Positions 25,816-35,691 of a stretch of 59,569 nucleotides of DNA are shown here, piece by piece. Both the position numbers and the translations under genes were made by a program. The notes beneath the pieces are model-generated. The model made no database searches and was not told where the DNA came from. It saw only the letters and a list, made by a program, of their open reading frames with translations. The stretch spans positions 1-59,569 of the forward strand of contig CAYXVE010000029.1 of NCBI GenBank assembly GCA_964468435.1, given 5' to 3'. Every line of letters starts with the position of its first letter. Positions within the stretch are counted from its first letter, which is position 1. Origin of the DNA: JBCCTX01 sp964468435 (GTDB taxonomy: Bacteria > Bacteroidota > Bacteroidia > J057).

Positions 25816-27462
25816 ATGAAAAAACTTTTACTCACATTACCTTTTACTATGTTTTTTTTGGCTACGGTACATTTAGCTGTAGGCCAGCGTTTTCTGGTTG
25901 AAAGACCTATTGTAGCCACTGATACGATCACGGACGACAATGGCGTAACGTTGATTGTATCACATGATGACGCTGAGCAGGAAAACGATGAAATGGATTC
26001 CCTTACGGATGATGATATTGATGCAGGATGGGAAGGTGAAGCAGATGATCAGAATATCCTGACTGCAGGACTTCGCTTCCAGAACCTAAGCATTCCCAAA
26101 GGAGCTACGATTGATTCGGCTTACATTTTGGTGTTTTCTCACGAAGGTAAATCCACTGAAGATGTAGCCAATATCACGATCCTCGGGGTAGACTCAGACG
26201 ATCCTGAGACATTTACGTTAGATGCGTTAATCACAGATCGTCCAGTAGTTGACGACTCTGTAGAATGGATCGTAGACGACGTGTGGGAGATCTATCAGCC
26301 CTACCGTACGGTTGATATCAGTGTAATCGTACAATCCCTGATAGAACGCGATGGATGGAAAGCAGGAAATGCCATGGCGTTTATCCTGAAAGGTCAAAAC
26401 CAAGGGCCTAGCGAGGCGGAAAATGCTCGTGAATTCGAGGCTTTTGAAAACATTGCTGATCCTGAAGACGGCGGAGATGGGCAGAATCACCCTGAAAGGG
26501 TTCCACGTTTGTTTGTTTATTACAGCCTGGATTCCAATTTGGTCAACCAGCCCATCATTGCTACAGACACTATTGCTGATGATAATGGTGTGGAACTGAT
26601 CGTTTCCTCTGATGATGCTGAGCAGGAAAATGATGAAATGGACTCCCTCACAGACGATGATATCGACACGGGATGGGAAGGCGAAGCTGATGATCAGAAT
26701 ATCCTGACTGCAGGCCTCCGTTTCCAGAATATCATTATTCCTCAGGAAGCCACGATTGATTCTGCTTATTTTATCCTACACTCCCATGAAGGCAAGTCAA
26801 CTGAAGATGTAGCCAATATTACAATTGTTGGAGAAGCTTCTGATAGTCCTGAGACATTTACGCTGGATGCACTCATCACTGACCGTCCAGAAACTGAAGC
26901 TTCTGTACTTTGGGTTGTAGATGAGGTGTGGGAAATTTATCAGCCCTATCGTTCTGCTGATATCAGCCCTATCGTACAAGAACTCGTAAATCGCGAAGGA
27001 TGGAATCCTGGAAACGCAATGGCGTTTATCCTGAAAGGAGAAAATCAGGGACCTAGTGAAGTAGAAAATGCCCGCGAATTTGAAGCGTTTGAAAATATCG
27101 CAGACCCAGAAGACGGCGGTGATGGACAAAACCACCCCGAAAGAGTTCCCAGACTTGTTGTTTATTTCTCTGCGGGAAGTGGTGCACCCACCTCTATCTT
27201 CCAAACTATCTCTACTGAGTACAATCAGTTGCTCGTTTATCCCAATCCGGTAGACAAAGGAATTGTAAATATCGAACTAGCGACTAGCAAGCCTGCTGTG
27301 ATCAAGCTATTCAACCAGAATGGACAATTGATCCGTCAGGAAGTTACTGATTTTGGTAAGCAAGTCAGCCTTAAGACTTCTACCCTTCCCTCAGGATTGT
27401 ACATCCTTCAAGCGACACAGAACAACACAATTTATACACACAAGTTGATCATCAAGAATTAA
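25816..27462 (+). CDS. T9SS-secreted protein with two tandem Asp-rich beta domains
   Basis: A 548-residue exported protein; the ATG at 25816 is preferred because MKKLLLTLPFTMFFLATVHL is a clean signal peptide, while an upstream start at 25774 adds a non-signal segment. Two copies of a ~215-residue domain follow (bases about 25,905-26,525 and 26,550-27,170), each with DAEQENDEMDSLTDDDID, a GLRFQN strand, DSAY, a VWEIYQPYR segment and NAMAFILKG, ending in NHPERVPRL. This resembles DNRLRE/CBM96-like surface domains, and the acidic clusters suggest calcium binding. The C-terminus (YPNPVDKGIVNIEL...GLYILQATQNNTIYTHKLIIK) is a type A T9SS sorting domain. It precedes a receptor and phytase. Binding of a phosphorylated or glycan ligand is inferred. 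Confidence 0.85.
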   Translation: MKKLLLTLPFTMFFLATVHLAVGQRFLVERPIVATDTITDDNGVTLIVSHDDAEQENDEMDSLTDDDIDAGWEGEADDQNILTAGLRFQNLSIPKGATIDSAYILVFSHEGKSTEDVANITILGVDSDDPETFTLDALITDRPVVDDSVEWIVDDVWEIYQPYRTVDISVIVQSLIERDGWKAGNAMAFILKGQNQGPSEAENAREFEAFENIADPEDGGDGQNHPERVPRLFVYYSLDSNLVNQPIIATDTIADDNGVELIVSSDDAEQENDEMDSLTDDDIDTGWEGEADDQNILTAGLRFQNIIIPQEATIDSAYFILHSHEGKSTEDVANITIVGEASDSPETFTLDALITDRPETEASVLWVVDEVWEIYQPYRSADISPIVQELVNREGWNPGNAMAFILKGENQGPSEVENAREFEAFENIADPEDGGDGQNHPERVPRLVVYFSAGSGAPTSIFQTISTEYNQLLVYPNPVDKGIVNIELATSKPAVIKLFNQNGQLIRQEVTDFGKQVSLKTSTLPSGLYILQATQNNTIYTHKLIIKN

Positions 27463-27473
27463 TCTATTCACCA

Positions 27474-27523
27474 GAACTTGCTTCAGATGCCTTAAAGTAT
27501 CCTGAAGTAAGTTCAATTTTTTA
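27474..27523 (+). terminator. Strong terminator/attenuator between the repeat protein and the TonB receptor
   Basis: Arms GAACTTGCTTCAG (27474-27486) and CTGAAGTAAGTTC (27502-27514) form a 13-bp stem with one G:T pair and a 15-base loop, followed by AATTTTTTAT. It lies 11 bases past the repeat-protein stop. Only 24 bases remain before the receptor start, which leaves little room for a separate promoter; the receptor and phytase are therefore probably expressed by read-through. Confidence 0.85.
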
Positions 27524-27547
27524 TCCATCATTCATCCGACCCAAGGC

Positions 27548-30430
27548 ATGAATTTCAAACTACTCCTAACCCTGATTCTCTCTGCTTTCCTATCTCCTCC
27601 CTTATTGAGTCAAAATACCTTTACCATGGTAGGAAAGGTCGTCGATAATAGTAACCGTAAACCCCTGATCGGTGCGACGGTCATGGTGGAGAATACGACC
27701 AAAGGTACCAATACCCGCATCGATGGTTCATTTCTCCTCAAAGGTATCGAGCAGACAGAAGCGACATTCAAGATATCTTATATTGGGTATCAGACTATTT
27801 TAGTCAAGCATGATTTTAGTGAGGATAAAAATCCCAATCTTACCTTCTATCTCAATCCTGGAAATACCACACTAGGTACGGTAGAAATAGAAGGTAAGGC
27901 TAGTGGGCAGGTCAAAGCCTTCATGGACCAAAAAAATGCTGTCAACATTAAAAATGTTCTTTCTTCTGAACAGATACAGGCATTCCCGGATATGAATGCA
28001 GCAGAAGCCATGCAACGCATACCTGGTATTACTCTGCAAAGAGATCAGGGAGAAGGCCGATTCGTACAGCTTAGAGGAACGCCCCCCGAGTTGACCAACT
28101 TCAATATCAATGGAGAACAAATCCCGTCTCCGGAAGGTGATGTAAGATATGTGGGAATGGATGTAATTGCTGCAGACCAGATAGAATTTATAGAAGTAAC
28201 CAAAGTACTTACTCCAGACATGGATGCAGATGGAATTGGAGGAAATGTCAATATTATTACTAAAACAGCCCAGGGAGATAAGGCCGATATCCGTGCCACA
28301 TTTGCAGGGGGATACAACAATCTCCGTGGCACCCCCAATTACCAGGTACAATTTACGTATGGAAACAGAGTTGATAAGTTTGGATTCAATGTAAATGCCA
28401 GCTATTTTCTCAATAAAATCGGTTCAGACAATCTTGAATATAACTTCGCCAAAGGACCCTTTTTCGGTCAGCAAAGTCAGAATCTAGGCGTGGACAACTA
28501 CTTTGTACAGTACCGGAATTTCCAGTTAAGACATTATGACATTACGCGTAGCCGGATAGGTGTCAGCCCTACCTGGGATTACCGCTTCAATGATGATTCC
28601 TACATATACCTGAGAGGGATGTATAATCGCTTTACAGACAACGAAACCCGCAGAAGACAAGTCTATGACCTGGATGATCCTTTGTCGGAGATCTACTATC
28701 TCTATGGTGGACTGTATAATGAAGTAAGAGAGCGAACACAAATACAGGATCTGGCCACGTTAAACTTCGGAGGAGAACATCTAATTGGCAGAATCAAGAT
28801 CGATTACATGCTTCAGTATGCGTATGCCAGCGAAAGAAGACCTGACCATATGGAAGCGAGGTTTGAAAGCCCCGGACAGGCTATTGCCATTACGTTTGAC
28901 CGTAGTGATCCTCAGTGGCCTGTAGCTGGGTACCCCAAATCTGAGGACTCACTCCTAGCGTTTAGCTACGATAGATATGATATGGACGAACTGCTGTTTG
29001 AAGAAAGTTTAGTAACAGATAACAACATTGCCGCAAGATTAAATATACAGATCCCTTATAATCTAGGACCCAATAATCAGGGATTTTTCAAGTTTGGAGG
29101 TAAATATCGTCAGAAAGAAAAAGAAAGAGACATCAAAGCTCAGGTATTTGGTGCATATTTTGAAGAGTCTCAAATCTATCCAGGTGTAGGACCTGAACTT
29201 TCACTAGCAACCATTAGCGATGATTTCTATGAAGGCAATCTCCTGGATCAAGGATATGCTCTGAGTTTTATCCCTTCTGCTTCCAAAATCAAAGACTTTT
29301 ACGAATTTTATCCTCAGCACTTCATTTTTGACAGATCCGACTCTCGAATCAAATCCTTTGGAGAAGATTATACGGCATTCGAAAACATCTACGCCTTATA
29401 TGGTATGATCAAGCATGACTGGAATAAATTGATGATCCTTGGAGGATTGAGATATGAACGAACAGATATAGATTATGAAGGTACGCGTATCCTGACGCGA
29501 AATGGAAGTTATAGGGCTCAGGAAACCCTGACTGATCAACGTACACATGAATTTTTCCTTCCACAAGTCCAACTCAAATACTCCCTGAATAAAAATACCA
29601 ACTTTCGTGCTGCATTGACTTATACTTATGCCAGACCTAATTTTGAGGATGTACTTCCCTACCGTGAAGAGGACCAGGGAGAAGTAACCTATGGAAATCC
29701 CGATCTGGAATTTCCCAAATCCATGAATGTAGACCTGTTGGCAGAGAAATATATACGTGGCGGACTCTTTTCGGGAGGACTTTTTTACAAACAAATTGAC
29801 AACTTCATCTTCTATTACAAGCGTTTTGCACACGAAGGAGATCCAGCAGACTACGGACTTGTGGAAATTACCAAGGCGGTCAATGGACTGGAAGCCAATG
29901 TATATGGAGCAGAATTACAAAGTCAATTCAATCTATCCTTCTTGCCTGGATTCCTGAGCAACTTTGGCATTTATGCCAACTACACCTACACGCAATCCAC
30001 AGCACTCATCAACAGACGATTCCCCGCCAACTATTCTGGTGCAATCGTGGTATTTGGCGAAGATGATCTGAGCGTATTCAGTTCAGAAACTGAACAGGAA
30101 GAGATCAATCTTCCTGGTCAGGCAGAACACACTGCCAATCTGGCTCTCACTTACAGGGACGAAAAATTCTATGCACGCTTGTCTGCCAACTTCAACGATG
30201 AGTTTCTCAGTCAACTGGGTGCTGACGAAGACCTCGACGAATACTACGGTCAAGCCTGGCGGGTAGATTTTACTGCCAATTATGGCATTACCCGCAATGT
30301 CAAGGCATTTATTGACCTAATCAACCTGACTAATGCTCCTCTGACCTATTATCTGGGAACTCCAGATCGCATACAGCAGCAGGAATTTTATTCCTGGTGG
30401 GGACGTATTGGCTTTAAGCTGAATTTCTAA
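27548..30430 (+). CDS. TonB-dependent outer-membrane receptor with carboxypeptidase-regulatory-like domain
   Basis: Imports a ligand across the outer membrane using TonB energy. The 960 residues start with a signal peptide (about 1-21, ending LLSQ), then a CarboxypepD_reg-like domain (about 25-112: MVGKVVDNSNRKPLIGATVMV ... GTNTRIDGSFLLKG). The plug follows (MNAAEAMQRIPGITLQRDQGEGRFVQLRG), then a long beta barrel ending GRIGFKLNF with C-terminal Phe. No SusD-like gene is beside it, so it is not a SusC of a typical PUL. The phytase begins 15 bases after its stop. Likely ligand, by context: an inositol phosphate product or another phosphorylated compound. Confidence 0.93.
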   Translation: MNFKLLLTLILSAFLSPPLLSQNTFTMVGKVVDNSNRKPLIGATVMVENTTKGTNTRIDGSFLLKGIEQTEATFKISYIGYQTILVKHDFSEDKNPNLTFYLNPGNTTLGTVEIEGKASGQVKAFMDQKNAVNIKNVLSSEQIQAFPDMNAAEAMQRIPGITLQRDQGEGRFVQLRGTPPELTNFNINGEQIPSPEGDVRYVGMDVIAADQIEFIEVTKVLTPDMDADGIGGNVNIITKTAQGDKADIRATFAGGYNNLRGTPNYQVQFTYGNRVDKFGFNVNASYFLNKIGSDNLEYNFAKGPFFGQQSQNLGVDNYFVQYRNFQLRHYDITRSRIGVSPTWDYRFNDDSYIYLRGMYNRFTDNETRRRQVYDLDDPLSEIYYLYGGLYNEVRERTQIQDLATLNFGGEHLIGRIKIDYMLQYAYASERRPDHMEARFESPGQAIAITFDRSDPQWPVAGYPKSEDSLLAFSYDRYDMDELLFEESLVTDNNIAARLNIQIPYNLGPNNQGFFKFGGKYRQKEKERDIKAQVFGAYFEESQIYPGVGPELSLATISDDFYEGNLLDQGYALSFIPSASKIKDFYEFYPQHFIFDRSDSRIKSFGEDYTAFENIYALYGMIKHDWNKLMILGGLRYERTDIDYEGTRILTRNGSYRAQETLTDQRTHEFFLPQVQLKYSLNKNTNFRAALTYTYARPNFEDVLPYREEDQGEVTYGNPDLEFPKSMNVDLLAEKYIRGGLFSGGLFYKQIDNFIFYYKRFAHEGDPADYGLVEITKAVNGLEANVYGAELQSQFNLSFLPGFLSNFGIYANYTYTQSTALINRRFPANYSGAIVVFGEDDLSVFSSETEQEEINLPGQAEHTANLALTYRDEKFYARLSANFNDEFLSQLGADEDLDEYYGQAWRVDFTANYGITRNVKAFIDLINLTNAPLTYYLGTPDRIQQQEFYSWWGRIGFKLNF

Positions 30431-30445
30431 CCTGATACCAATTTT

Positions 30446-31516
30446 ATGAAACCATTCAATCTACTCACACTATGGGCTTGCCTGGCAAGCCTTTTTTCTT
30501 GTAAGCTGCCTTCCACACAGACAGATCTCCCATCTGTCTGTGCTGATGCAGAAACCAAAGCAGTTAGCGCAGAAATTTATGAAGATGCAGCAGACGATCC
30601 TGCCATTTGGATACACCCCAATGATCCGGAACAAAGCTTGATCGTCGGCTCCAACAAAACCTATGGTATTGAGGTTTTTGATCTCCAAGGAAATAAGCTT
30701 CACGAATACCCGGCAGGCCGGGTCAATAATATCGATGTGCGTTATCATTTTCCCCTAAATGACAGCACGACTGTAGACATCGTTGCAGGCAGTGAACGAA
30801 ACCAGAATGAGATTCTGGTATTTGCCATCAATTCTGTCGATGGCAGTCTGATCAGCATGGGCGCTGGACTCCCTTCCCAATTAGGCGAAGTGTATGGATT
30901 TTGTTTGTATCAAAGCCCCATCGATAGCAATCATTATGCCTTTGTCAATGGTAAATCCGGCCAGATTGAGCAATGGCTGCTCAGTACATCTGGGGATTCG
31001 ATCCAGGGAGAAATGGTGCGAACCTTTCAGGTCGACAGCCAGCCTGAAGGGATGGTAGCAGATGACCGTACAGCTACGCTGTATATAGGAGAGGAACTCC
31101 GCGGCATCTGGAAGTTTCCAGCCGAGCCGACGCAGGAGGCTGTTCCGGAATTTATCGATCACAGCGGTGCCGGCAATGATTCTATCGCCTTTGATATCGA
31201 AGGCCTGGCGATATACCGCTCAAAGAAGGATAGTTTTCTAATCGCTTCCAGTCAGGGCAATAACTCCTATGCGGTATTTTCCCTCGACGATCGCCATACG
31301 TATCTAGGAAGCTTTCGCATATCGGATGGAAAGGAGATAGACGGCACAGAAGACACCGACGGGATAGCGGTTACTTCGGCCAATTTAGGTCCTGCATATC
31401 CCGAGGGTATCTTCGTAGCACAGGATGGAATGAATGTAAGTGAATCCGGCAAGACCGCCCCACAAAACTTCAAGGTGGTGGGATGGCAGAAGATAAAAGA
31501 GGTATTAATTCACTAA
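30446..31516 (+). CDS. Beta-propeller phytase (3-phytase), lipoprotein
   Basis: Calcium-dependent phosphatase that releases phosphate from phytate (inositol hexakisphosphate). The 356 residues open with a lipoprotein signal (WACLASLFSC). The family motif EDAADDPAIWIHPNDPEQS follows, with propeller segments such as GSNKTYGIEVFDLQGN, QPEGMVADDRTATLYIGEE and DIEGLAIYRS. It sits 15 bases behind the receptor gene, so the two are surely co-transcribed. Anchoring at the envelope would let freed phosphate or lower inositol phosphates be taken up. Family is clear, in vivo substrate inferred. Confidence 0.93.
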   Translation: MKPFNLLTLWACLASLFSCKLPSTQTDLPSVCADAETKAVSAEIYEDAADDPAIWIHPNDPEQSLIVGSNKTYGIEVFDLQGNKLHEYPAGRVNNIDVRYHFPLNDSTTVDIVAGSERNQNEILVFAINSVDGSLISMGAGLPSQLGEVYGFCLYQSPIDSNHYAFVNGKSGQIEQWLLSTSGDSIQGEMVRTFQVDSQPEGMVADDRTATLYIGEELRGIWKFPAEPTQEAVPEFIDHSGAGNDSIAFDIEGLAIYRSKKDSFLIASSQGNNSYAVFSLDDRHTYLGSFRISDGKEIDGTEDTDGIAVTSANLGPAYPEGIFVAQDGMNVSESGKTAPQNFKVVGWQKIKEVLIH

Positions 31517-31698
31517 ATGCCGCTACAATCCTCTCACGAATGTCAACAAATATCTCACAGAGCCTATGATATCGTAACAACATCGAATACCTCAATATAG
31601 AAGCCCTGAGTAAACAAATTGCATTTTTAACCAAATAACCATATATCATCTATGATATGGTGTTGATTGCAAATCCACAATACTGATGAACTTATTCC

Positions 31699-34600
31699 TC
31701 ACTGCACCTCCACGGGCAGTGGTACCTGCTCTTTGGATTGTAAATATCCTATCAGGTCAATCACTTCCTGTTCAGAAAGCGTTGCCAGAATCCCTTCGGG
31801 CATCATGGATTTTTCTGTGGTCTCGCGAGACTGGATATCATTCTGGTTGATCACCACAGCCTCCTGGGCTACAGTAGTCAGCGTCAAGTGACGGTTATTT
31901 TCTGCAGCAATATTGCCCATGTAGGTACGACCCTGTTGAGTCGTAATGACGGCCATTTTGTAATCATCCTGGATCTCTTCGCTGGGATAAAGGATATTGT
32001 TGAGCAGATAGTTCAGATCTGTCCGGTTAGAACCGGTTATATCTGGACCGAGCTTACCACCTTCCCCATACATCTGGTGGCAGGCCCTACAAGTGCGGGT
32101 ATACACTGCTCTGCCATTGCTCAGATCAGCTCTGCTGAGATTGTCTACGGTCAGTAGATTCTGATAATGTTCCATTGCTGCCTCTTGATCTTGTGTTCGC
32201 TGGTCGATGGGTCCCCATATTTCTACGAAACCATTACCCACTACCCGGCGGAGCTGCCGGGCGGTATATGCCGGGATATCGTTTTTAGCGATCTTCTCTT
32301 CCTTGAGTGCACCTACCAGCATCCATCCATACCTGGACCGGGAAGCCATACTCTGGATAACCTCTGCGCGTTCTGCTGGACTGTAACTATCATAATTTGC
32401 CATGAGTATTTTCCCAAGCGTGTCGCTATTGTAGGCTGCTACCGCCTGGATGGCATTCAGTCGGAGTGCTTCATCTTCCAGTATAGATGGCAATACTTCC
32501 TCGAGTTCCGGTACTTTTCTTGCAGCTAGTCCCTGTAATGCATTTCTCCGGTCTTCCAAAGAGGCTTCTGGGTTTTTGATGGTAGCCAAAAATTCCTGCA
32601 CAGCCTCAGCGTCGCCAAACTGCTGTGCAATAGATGTAACAAGTTGGGACAACTCCCTGTCCTTCTGAAGTTTGGCATACACCTTTTGCCAGTTTGCCGG
32701 CTCTTCCACATCCGTTCGACCTTCCAGCCCAGCAAGCATGCCTTCCAGCAGAACCTCCTGTACAGGCGTCCTTTTTTCAATCCAGGCTACCAGGGTAAAA
32801 AGCTCATCAGTATCTACAGCCTTCCGGGCCATATGACGGGCCATTATGGGAATTTCACTCTTTGATACAAGTGCTAAGGCCCGGTCTATGTCTTCCTCCA
32901 TCAAAGCTTCGATCCCAAACCACAACATATGTGGGATATTGTGATCATTCATATCTTCTTCATGCTGCACAAGTTGCGCAGCAATGTCCCATCGATCCTG
33001 CGGATCGATGCGCTGAAGGGCTGCAGCGAGGTACATACGTACCACGGGAGAAGGATCTCTCTGAGCCATGATAGCAAATGTCTTCAATGCTTCAACTGAA
33101 GCATTGATATCTTCCGTCAATAGTTGTACAGCCCAGGCACGTACGTAGGGCTCTTTGTCTTCTAATGCCGTGATCAAGTCAATTTCCTCAAATCCCTTTA
33201 TCGCATGCAGAGTCCACATAGCTCGAAGCCTCCAATCAGAATTTTCATGAGATTGAAATATGTTTTGGAGTTCCTTGACCGCCTCCTGAGCAATTTCCCC
33301 CTTTGAAGCACGATACTGAAGCAGGGTTCTTGCTCTTCGTGCATGCCATTCGCTTTGCCTGAGCTGAATCCCGACCAATTCCTGATCTGTCATTTTTCCT
33401 AAATCTTCATATCGGCCATCCCAATTTTCGGCTAAGGTTTGTTCAGGCATTATGCGATAAATTCTTCCAGTCTCTTTGTGATAAACATCTTTCCCGCAGA
33501 TATCTGCGTCGTGCCAATCCAGCACATATAATCCTCCTTCAGGACCGATTTCCATACTGAAACCGATCCACTGTGCATTGTTGGCGAGGAGGAAATCGTC
33601 GCCGTGATGAGCGACAAAACCCGAGCCTTTGGGTTCGAGGATATCGGAGAGTACCGCATGCTCATGGATATTAGCCATAAAAATCCTTCCATGGTGCTCT
33701 TCGGGAAACGCATCTGAGAGGTAAATTCTGGCTCCTCCATGTGCTGATCTATGACGATGATTAACAATGGTGCGGATATCACTGTAGGCATAAGGATTAA
33801 AATGTGTACCTCCCTGTCTATGGTAGATCCCTCCGGGTATGATGTGAAACATGTGAGGGATCACACAAGCACTAATGAATAGTTGTCCTTTGGCATCATA
33901 ATCAATCCCCCAGGGATTGCTAAACCCATGGGCCACCACCTCAAAGCTTTCTTTGACAGGATGATATCTCCATACCCCTCCATTGATCTCTGTACCTTCT
34001 GCTTCCAGCAGATCTTCCGGAAAGGGATCTTGATGGCTGTACATTTTTTCATCTCCAGTAGGTTTCCGGATCACGGACGGAGTAGCAAAGCCTTCCAGCC
34101 CATACAACCATCCATCTGGGCCCCAATGCAGGCTGTTGATCGTCTCGTGGCGGTCCCTGATCCCCCAACCTGTTAGGAGAATCTCTGCATTTTCCATATC
34201 TGCTACATCGTCTCCATTTTTGTCAGGAATAAATAATAAATGAGGAGGAGCTGCCAGGTAAAGCCCACTGAAACCAACAGCAATACCCGAAGGGAAAGGG
34301 ATACCTTCCAGAAATATCTTGCGGCTATCTGCCTGCCCATCGCCATCTGTATCCTCCAGGACCAGAATCCGGCTATCACCAGAGTTGGAAAAGCCCGTAC
34401 TCCTGCTTTCGTAATCGCGGTTTTCTGCAACCCACATACGTCCTTTGTCATCCCAACAAAAAGCCATGGGTTGTGTGATCATGGGTTCTGAGGCCCAGGT
34501 ATTGACAGTAAAGCCCTCTTTGAGGGTCATTTTTTTTATTGCTTGTTCAGGTGTGAGAAATTCTGCTTCCAGGCCAGCTTCCTGTGCAATTCCCCACAAA

Positions 34601-35571
34601 GATGCTGTGGAAAATGTACCTCCGGCACCACTATACTCCTGCCAGGTCTCTGTCAGTTCGAGATCGTTCAGTTCACCAGTATAAACCACCAGCTGGTGTT
34701 TGATAATTTCCTTTTTGCTTTTCTCAATATTCCAGTCTCCTAACCTTGCACGAACGGGACCTGCCCCCAATTGTCCATCGACCCGCCAGGGTTGTGGAAA
34801 GCCTTTATTTTCCGGGTGATCGAAAATAGCAATATGTGCGAGATCTTCACGCCCTTCTACCTGCATACCTACATCTACCCACATAGCCCGCTCTCCCTCA
34901 GCCTGATCATTGCGTTGACGTGCAGTATTGATGACTTCTCCACTGATTCCCTCTTTCCATGGCATTCGCAGAAATAGTCCTCCATAATCGTATTCTCCAA
35001 TGGTAATATCCTCCATCGCCTCACCAATCCATTCCAATGAGAGAAGGTATTTCCCATTTTCTACCTTCATGCTCCAGTTTTGGGTCTCTTCCATGACAGC
35101 TTCACCTGCTTCATCCAGCAGGTGATATACCGTTTGCCACCTTACTTCATCACCTTCAGATTCCCTGATATCCATCGATACACGCTTCCAGTAATCTCCT
35201 TCTGGATGATGAAAATAGTCTCTTCCGTTGACACGTGTAAAACCCCAATACAATCCCGTCTGATGTTTGTGGTGGCCGGGACTATATTCTGTAAGTGTGC
35301 CTTTACCATCAGGTGCTTCTATAGGATGTAGATAAGGCCTGTGATCAGGGCGTGCATGTTGTGTCACAATAGGCTGATCTTCATTTTCGCGGTATATCAT
35401 CAGGGCAGATCCATCCTTATTTTCTTTTATACTCAGCTGTACGGGCATGGGTTCCTCCACAGTAGCAGGGTCTCCAGAAGTAGCAGGTTTACAACTGACA
35501 AGATAAAACATGATCAGGCAAGCTGTCCAGGGTAATGTTTTCAATTTATTGGAAAATGGTAGTAGTAGCAT
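31699..35571 (-). CDS. DUF6807 (PmoA-like) - PVC-type membrane-bound dehydrogenase fusion with cytochrome c domain
   Basis: A 1290-residue lipoprotein (signal ends FYLVSC). Residues about 35-320 match DUF6807/PmoA-like proteins (HRPYLHPIEAPDGKGTLTEYSPGHHKHQTGLYWGF is the hallmark His-rich segment). From about 345 comes the PVC-type dehydrogenase propeller (NTWASEPMITQPMAFCWDDKGRMWVAENRDY). HEAT-like helical repeats follow at about 730-1000, and a terminal cytochrome c with CRACHQ near residue 1160. Such proteins are typical of Planctomycetes and Verrucomicrobia and are thought to oxidise sugars in the periplasm, passing electrons to haem. The DUF6807 fusion puts two sugar-related domains in one chain. 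It is monocistronic, with no clear promoter. Confidence 0.88.
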   Translation of the reverse strand: MLLLPFSNKLKTLPWTACLIMFYLVSCKPATSGDPATVEEPMPVQLSIKENKDGSALMIYRENEDQPIVTQHARPDHRPYLHPIEAPDGKGTLTEYSPGHHKHQTGLYWGFTRVNGRDYFHHPEGDYWKRVSMDIRESEGDEVRWQTVYHLLDEAGEAVMEETQNWSMKVENGKYLLSLEWIGEAMEDITIGEYDYGGLFLRMPWKEGISGEVINTARQRNDQAEGERAMWVDVGMQVEGREDLAHIAIFDHPENKGFPQPWRVDGQLGAGPVRARLGDWNIEKSKKEIIKHQLVVYTGELNDLELTETWQEYSGAGGTFSTASLWGIAQEAGLEAEFLTPEQAIKKMTLKEGFTVNTWASEPMITQPMAFCWDDKGRMWVAENRDYESRSTGFSNSGDSRILVLEDTDGDGQADSRKIFLEGIPFPSGIAVGFSGLYLAAPPHLLFIPDKNGDDVADMENAEILLTGWGIRDRHETINSLHWGPDGWLYGLEGFATPSVIRKPTGDEKMYSHQDPFPEDLLEAEGTEINGGVWRYHPVKESFEVVAHGFSNPWGIDYDAKGQLFISACVIPHMFHIIPGGIYHRQGGTHFNPYAYSDIRTIVNHRHRSAHGGARIYLSDAFPEEHHGRIFMANIHEHAVLSDILEPKGSGFVAHHGDDFLLANNAQWIGFSMEIGPEGGLYVLDWHDADICGKDVYHKETGRIYRIMPEQTLAENWDGRYEDLGKMTDQELVGIQLRQSEWHARRARTLLQYRASKGEIAQEAVKELQNIFQSHENSDWRLRAMWTLHAIKGFEEIDLITALEDKEPYVRAWAVQLLTEDINASVEALKTFAIMAQRDPSPVVRMYLAAALQRIDPQDRWDIAAQLVQHEEDMNDHNIPHMLWFGIEALMEEDIDRALALVSKSEIPIMARHMARKAVDTDELFTLVAWIEKRTPVQEVLLEGMLAGLEGRTDVEEPANWQKVYAKLQKDRELSQLVTSIAQQFGDAEAVQEFLATIKNPEASLEDRRNALQGLAARKVPELEEVLPSILEDEALRLNAIQAVAAYNSDTLGKILMANYDSYSPAERAEVIQSMASRSRYGWMLVGALKEEKIAKNDIPAYTARQLRRVVGNGFVEIWGPIDQRTQDQEAAMEHYQNLLTVDNLSRADLSNGRAVYTRTCRACHQMYGEGGKLGPDITGSNRTDLNYLLNNILYPSEEIQDDYKMAVITTQQGRTYMGNIAAENNRHLTLTTVAQEAVVINQNDIQSRETTEKSMMPEGILATLSEQEVIDLIGYLQSKEQVPLPVEVQ

Positions 35572-35691
35572 AGTAGTTTTGCATTCTTTATATTCAAAAA
35601 GATAAGCGTTTTTAAGGTTATTTGAAAAGTAAATGCGTTAAATTGTGTTGATTACGTTTTTATCATTTCAGGAAACTAACAAACACATTAA

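Noticed and set aside
25816..27462. CRISPR or satellite repeat signal from the repeated DNA
   Set aside because: The repetition is a two-copy protein-domain duplication in one reading frame, not a short-repeat array.
27548..30430. TonB-dependent receptor as a SusC of a polysaccharide utilisation locus
   Set aside because: No SusD-like lipoprotein gene lies next to it; its immediate partner is a phytase.
31643..31664. Imperfect inverted repeat between the phytase and the PVC-type gene as a bidirectional terminator
   Set aside because: Short, bulged and AT-only stem with no adjacent T tract.
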